Of a stretch of 43,009 nucleotides of DNA, positions 42,132 through 43,009 are shown in pieces; the first letter of the stretch is position 1; every line of letters starts with the position of its first letter. The DNA lies in assembly GCA_964479445.1 (NCBI GenBank), contig CAYZMH010000011.1, forward strand, positions 1 through 43,009. Direction: 5' to 3'. Under the pieces are notes generated by a model. It ran no database searches. It saw only the letters and a list, made by a program, of their open reading frames with translations, and was not told the DNA's origin. A program made the position numbers and the translations under genes. Source of the DNA: CAYZMH01 sp964479445 (GTDB taxonomy: Bacteria; Bacteroidota; Bacteroidia; Bacteroidales; GCA-2748055).

Positions 42132-43009
42132 CTATTCAGTCCGGAGAATCTCTGATGCCAATTCTTTCAGGTCAGGCCGCCTGGCAGCCCGCTGCAAAGA
42201 CTCTTCATAAAGAGCCTGCAAATTCCCTGTTTCCAGGTTTGATTCTTCTTTTATGAAAAAAGGTATTTTATAGACGGGAGTGGATATTTCCACCACGGTG
42301 CCTCCCTCGTAAACCGTATCCGTATCCCATGCATCAATCCAGCGATGACCTTCAGGCAGGTAAACTCGTTGCGATTTAATTCCTTTTCGCCAGATGGCAG
42401 ATACGAGAATATCCGGTCCGTACATAAAGCTTTGCCATTGCTCCCAGGCTTGCCCCTGGTCAGGAAACTCCATGAAAAGCGGCCGGATAACGGGCGTACC
42501 CTCCTCATGAGCCTCTTCAGCCAGTGAGTAAGAATAATCGGATAACCGGTCATGCAGGGTGGCATACAATCGCCAGACCGCAATAAGGGTTGTATCATAA
42601 GAGGGTGTATAACGTACATCCCATAACCCGCGGTTTTCGGTGGGACCTACCTCCATCAAGGGGTTGAAACAACCAAAAGCAAGCCATCGGGCGGTCACTT
42701 CGTGATCCATGGCCCCCTGCCAGTATCCGCCAATATCAGAACCCCATATGGGATATCCCATAACAGCCGCCCGCTGAGATGCAATAATGGCAGCACGCAG
42801 ACCGCGGGGAGGAGATGCAATATCACCCCCCCAAAATATAGCATACCTGCTGCTGTGGGTGTATCCTGCCCGGGGAAATAAAACAAAATCATCGCCGTGT
42901 ATCTCCCTGGCAATATCGTGTGCCGCTTTAGCATAATAAACGGGATAGGCATTCCGCATCTCCCTTGCGGTTTTCCCATTTGCATAAACAAACTCGCCCC
43001 TGTAGGGAA
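42132..43009 (-). CDS. Glycoside hydrolase family 31 enzyme, C-terminal part (5' end beyond window)
   Basis: The frame is open to the right edge, so only 291 C-terminal residues are seen. The GH31 acid/base region is clear: RAGYTHSSRYAIFWGGDIAS, with the aspartate of WGGD at visible residue 62. It continues into GYPIWGSDIGGYW and GPDILVSAIWRKGIKSQRVYLP, the usual C-terminal beta-sandwich. The nucleophile aspartate region (WxDMNE or KTDFGE type) must lie just outside the window. Family members are alpha-glucosidases, alpha-xylosidases and related exo-enzymes; specificity cannot be decided from this part. An internal ATG at 42959 is not the start because family sequence continues upstream (GEFVYANGKTAREMRNAYPV). 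It is the promoter-proximal visible gene of the SusCD locus. Confidence 0.92.
   Translation of the reverse strand, partial: PYRGEFVYANGKTAREMRNAYPVYYAKAAHDIAREIHGDDFVLFPRAGYTHSSRYAIFWGGDIASPPRGLRAAIIASQRAAVMGYPIWGSDIGGYWQGAMDHEVTARWLAFGCFNPLMEVGPTENRGLWDVRYTPSYDTTLIAVWRLYATLHDRLSDYSYSLAEEAHEEGTPVIRPLFMEFPDQGQAWEQWQSFMYGPDILVSAIWRKGIKSQRVYLPEGHRWIDAWDTDTVYEGGTVVEISTPVYKIPFFIKEESNLETGNLQALYEESLQRAARRPDLKELASEILRTE

Noticed and set aside
42132..42959. Complete 275-residue GH31-like protein
   Set aside because: Family sequence continues upstream of the internal ATG to the window edge, and a GH31 enzyme without the nucleophile region would be non-functional; it is simply cut by the window.

Overview
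The window is about 43 kb of a Bacteroidota chromosome, probably an anaerobic member of the Bacteroidales/Marinilabiliales type. The signs are a SusC/SusD pair, a TonB receptor with an STN domain next to a DUF4249 lipoprotein, a type IX secretion C-terminal sorting domain, and promoter candidates resembling the Bacteroidota TTTG / TAnnTTTG elements. Base composition is moderate to high GC and genes are tightly packed. I saw no tRNA, rRNA, CRISPR array, insertion sequence or phage gene.

Layout. (1) 1-7.0 kb, minus strand: the 5' part of a secreted protein with two Pectate_lyase_3-type beta-helix modules (its 3' end is off the left edge), then an LctP-type lactate permease and an S9 prolyl-oligopeptidase-family peptidase as a two-gene unit. 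(2) 7.17-8.46 kb, plus: a BaiN/HI0933-family flavoprotein whose 3' end overlaps the next, convergent gene by 32 bp. (3) 8.43-20.88 kb, minus: a compact 13-gene operon for a membrane-bound, complex I-related respiratory complex. (4) 21.0-21.7 kb, plus: a divergent FNR-type regulator whose four cysteines have exactly the E. coli FNR spacing. (5) 22.05-28.67 kb, plus: a 2204-residue T9SS-secreted multidomain protein. (6) 28.69-35.15 kb, minus: four genes, ORFan exported protein, STN/TonB receptor, DUF4249 lipoprotein and a protein with a plug-like domain but no barrel. (7) 35.37-43.0 kb, minus: a polysaccharide-utilisation-type locus with GH31 (cut by the right edge), SusC, SusD, an EEP-family lipoprotein and a Calx-beta-like lipoprotein, closed by a strong intrinsic terminator.

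The main discovery candidate is the operon at 8.4-20.9 kb. As I recall the archaeal locus, its order (MnhE, F, G, MbhD, MbhE/MnhB, MnhC, double MnhD, then NuoH-NuoB-NuoC-NuoD-NuoI) matches the Pyrococcus MBX/MBS (membrane-bound sulfane-sulfur reductase) operon, not the MBH hydrogenase or complex I. The NuoB-like subunit has only three candidate cluster cysteines. The NuoD-like subunit lacks the full [NiFe] ligand set and the usual quinone-site His. Two antiporter modules are present, here fused. In addition, the NuoI-like ferredoxin subunit is fused to a GltD/NfnB-type FAD/NAD(P) oxidoreductase, and a dihydroorotate-dehydrogenase-like FMN protein follows 7 bp later. I infer an ion-pumping ferredoxin/NAD(P)H-linked reductase, perhaps of sulfur compounds or with an Rnf-like ferredoxin:NAD(P) role, under oxygen-responsive control by the divergent FNR protein. 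The electron acceptor and the direction of electron flow cannot be read from sequence.
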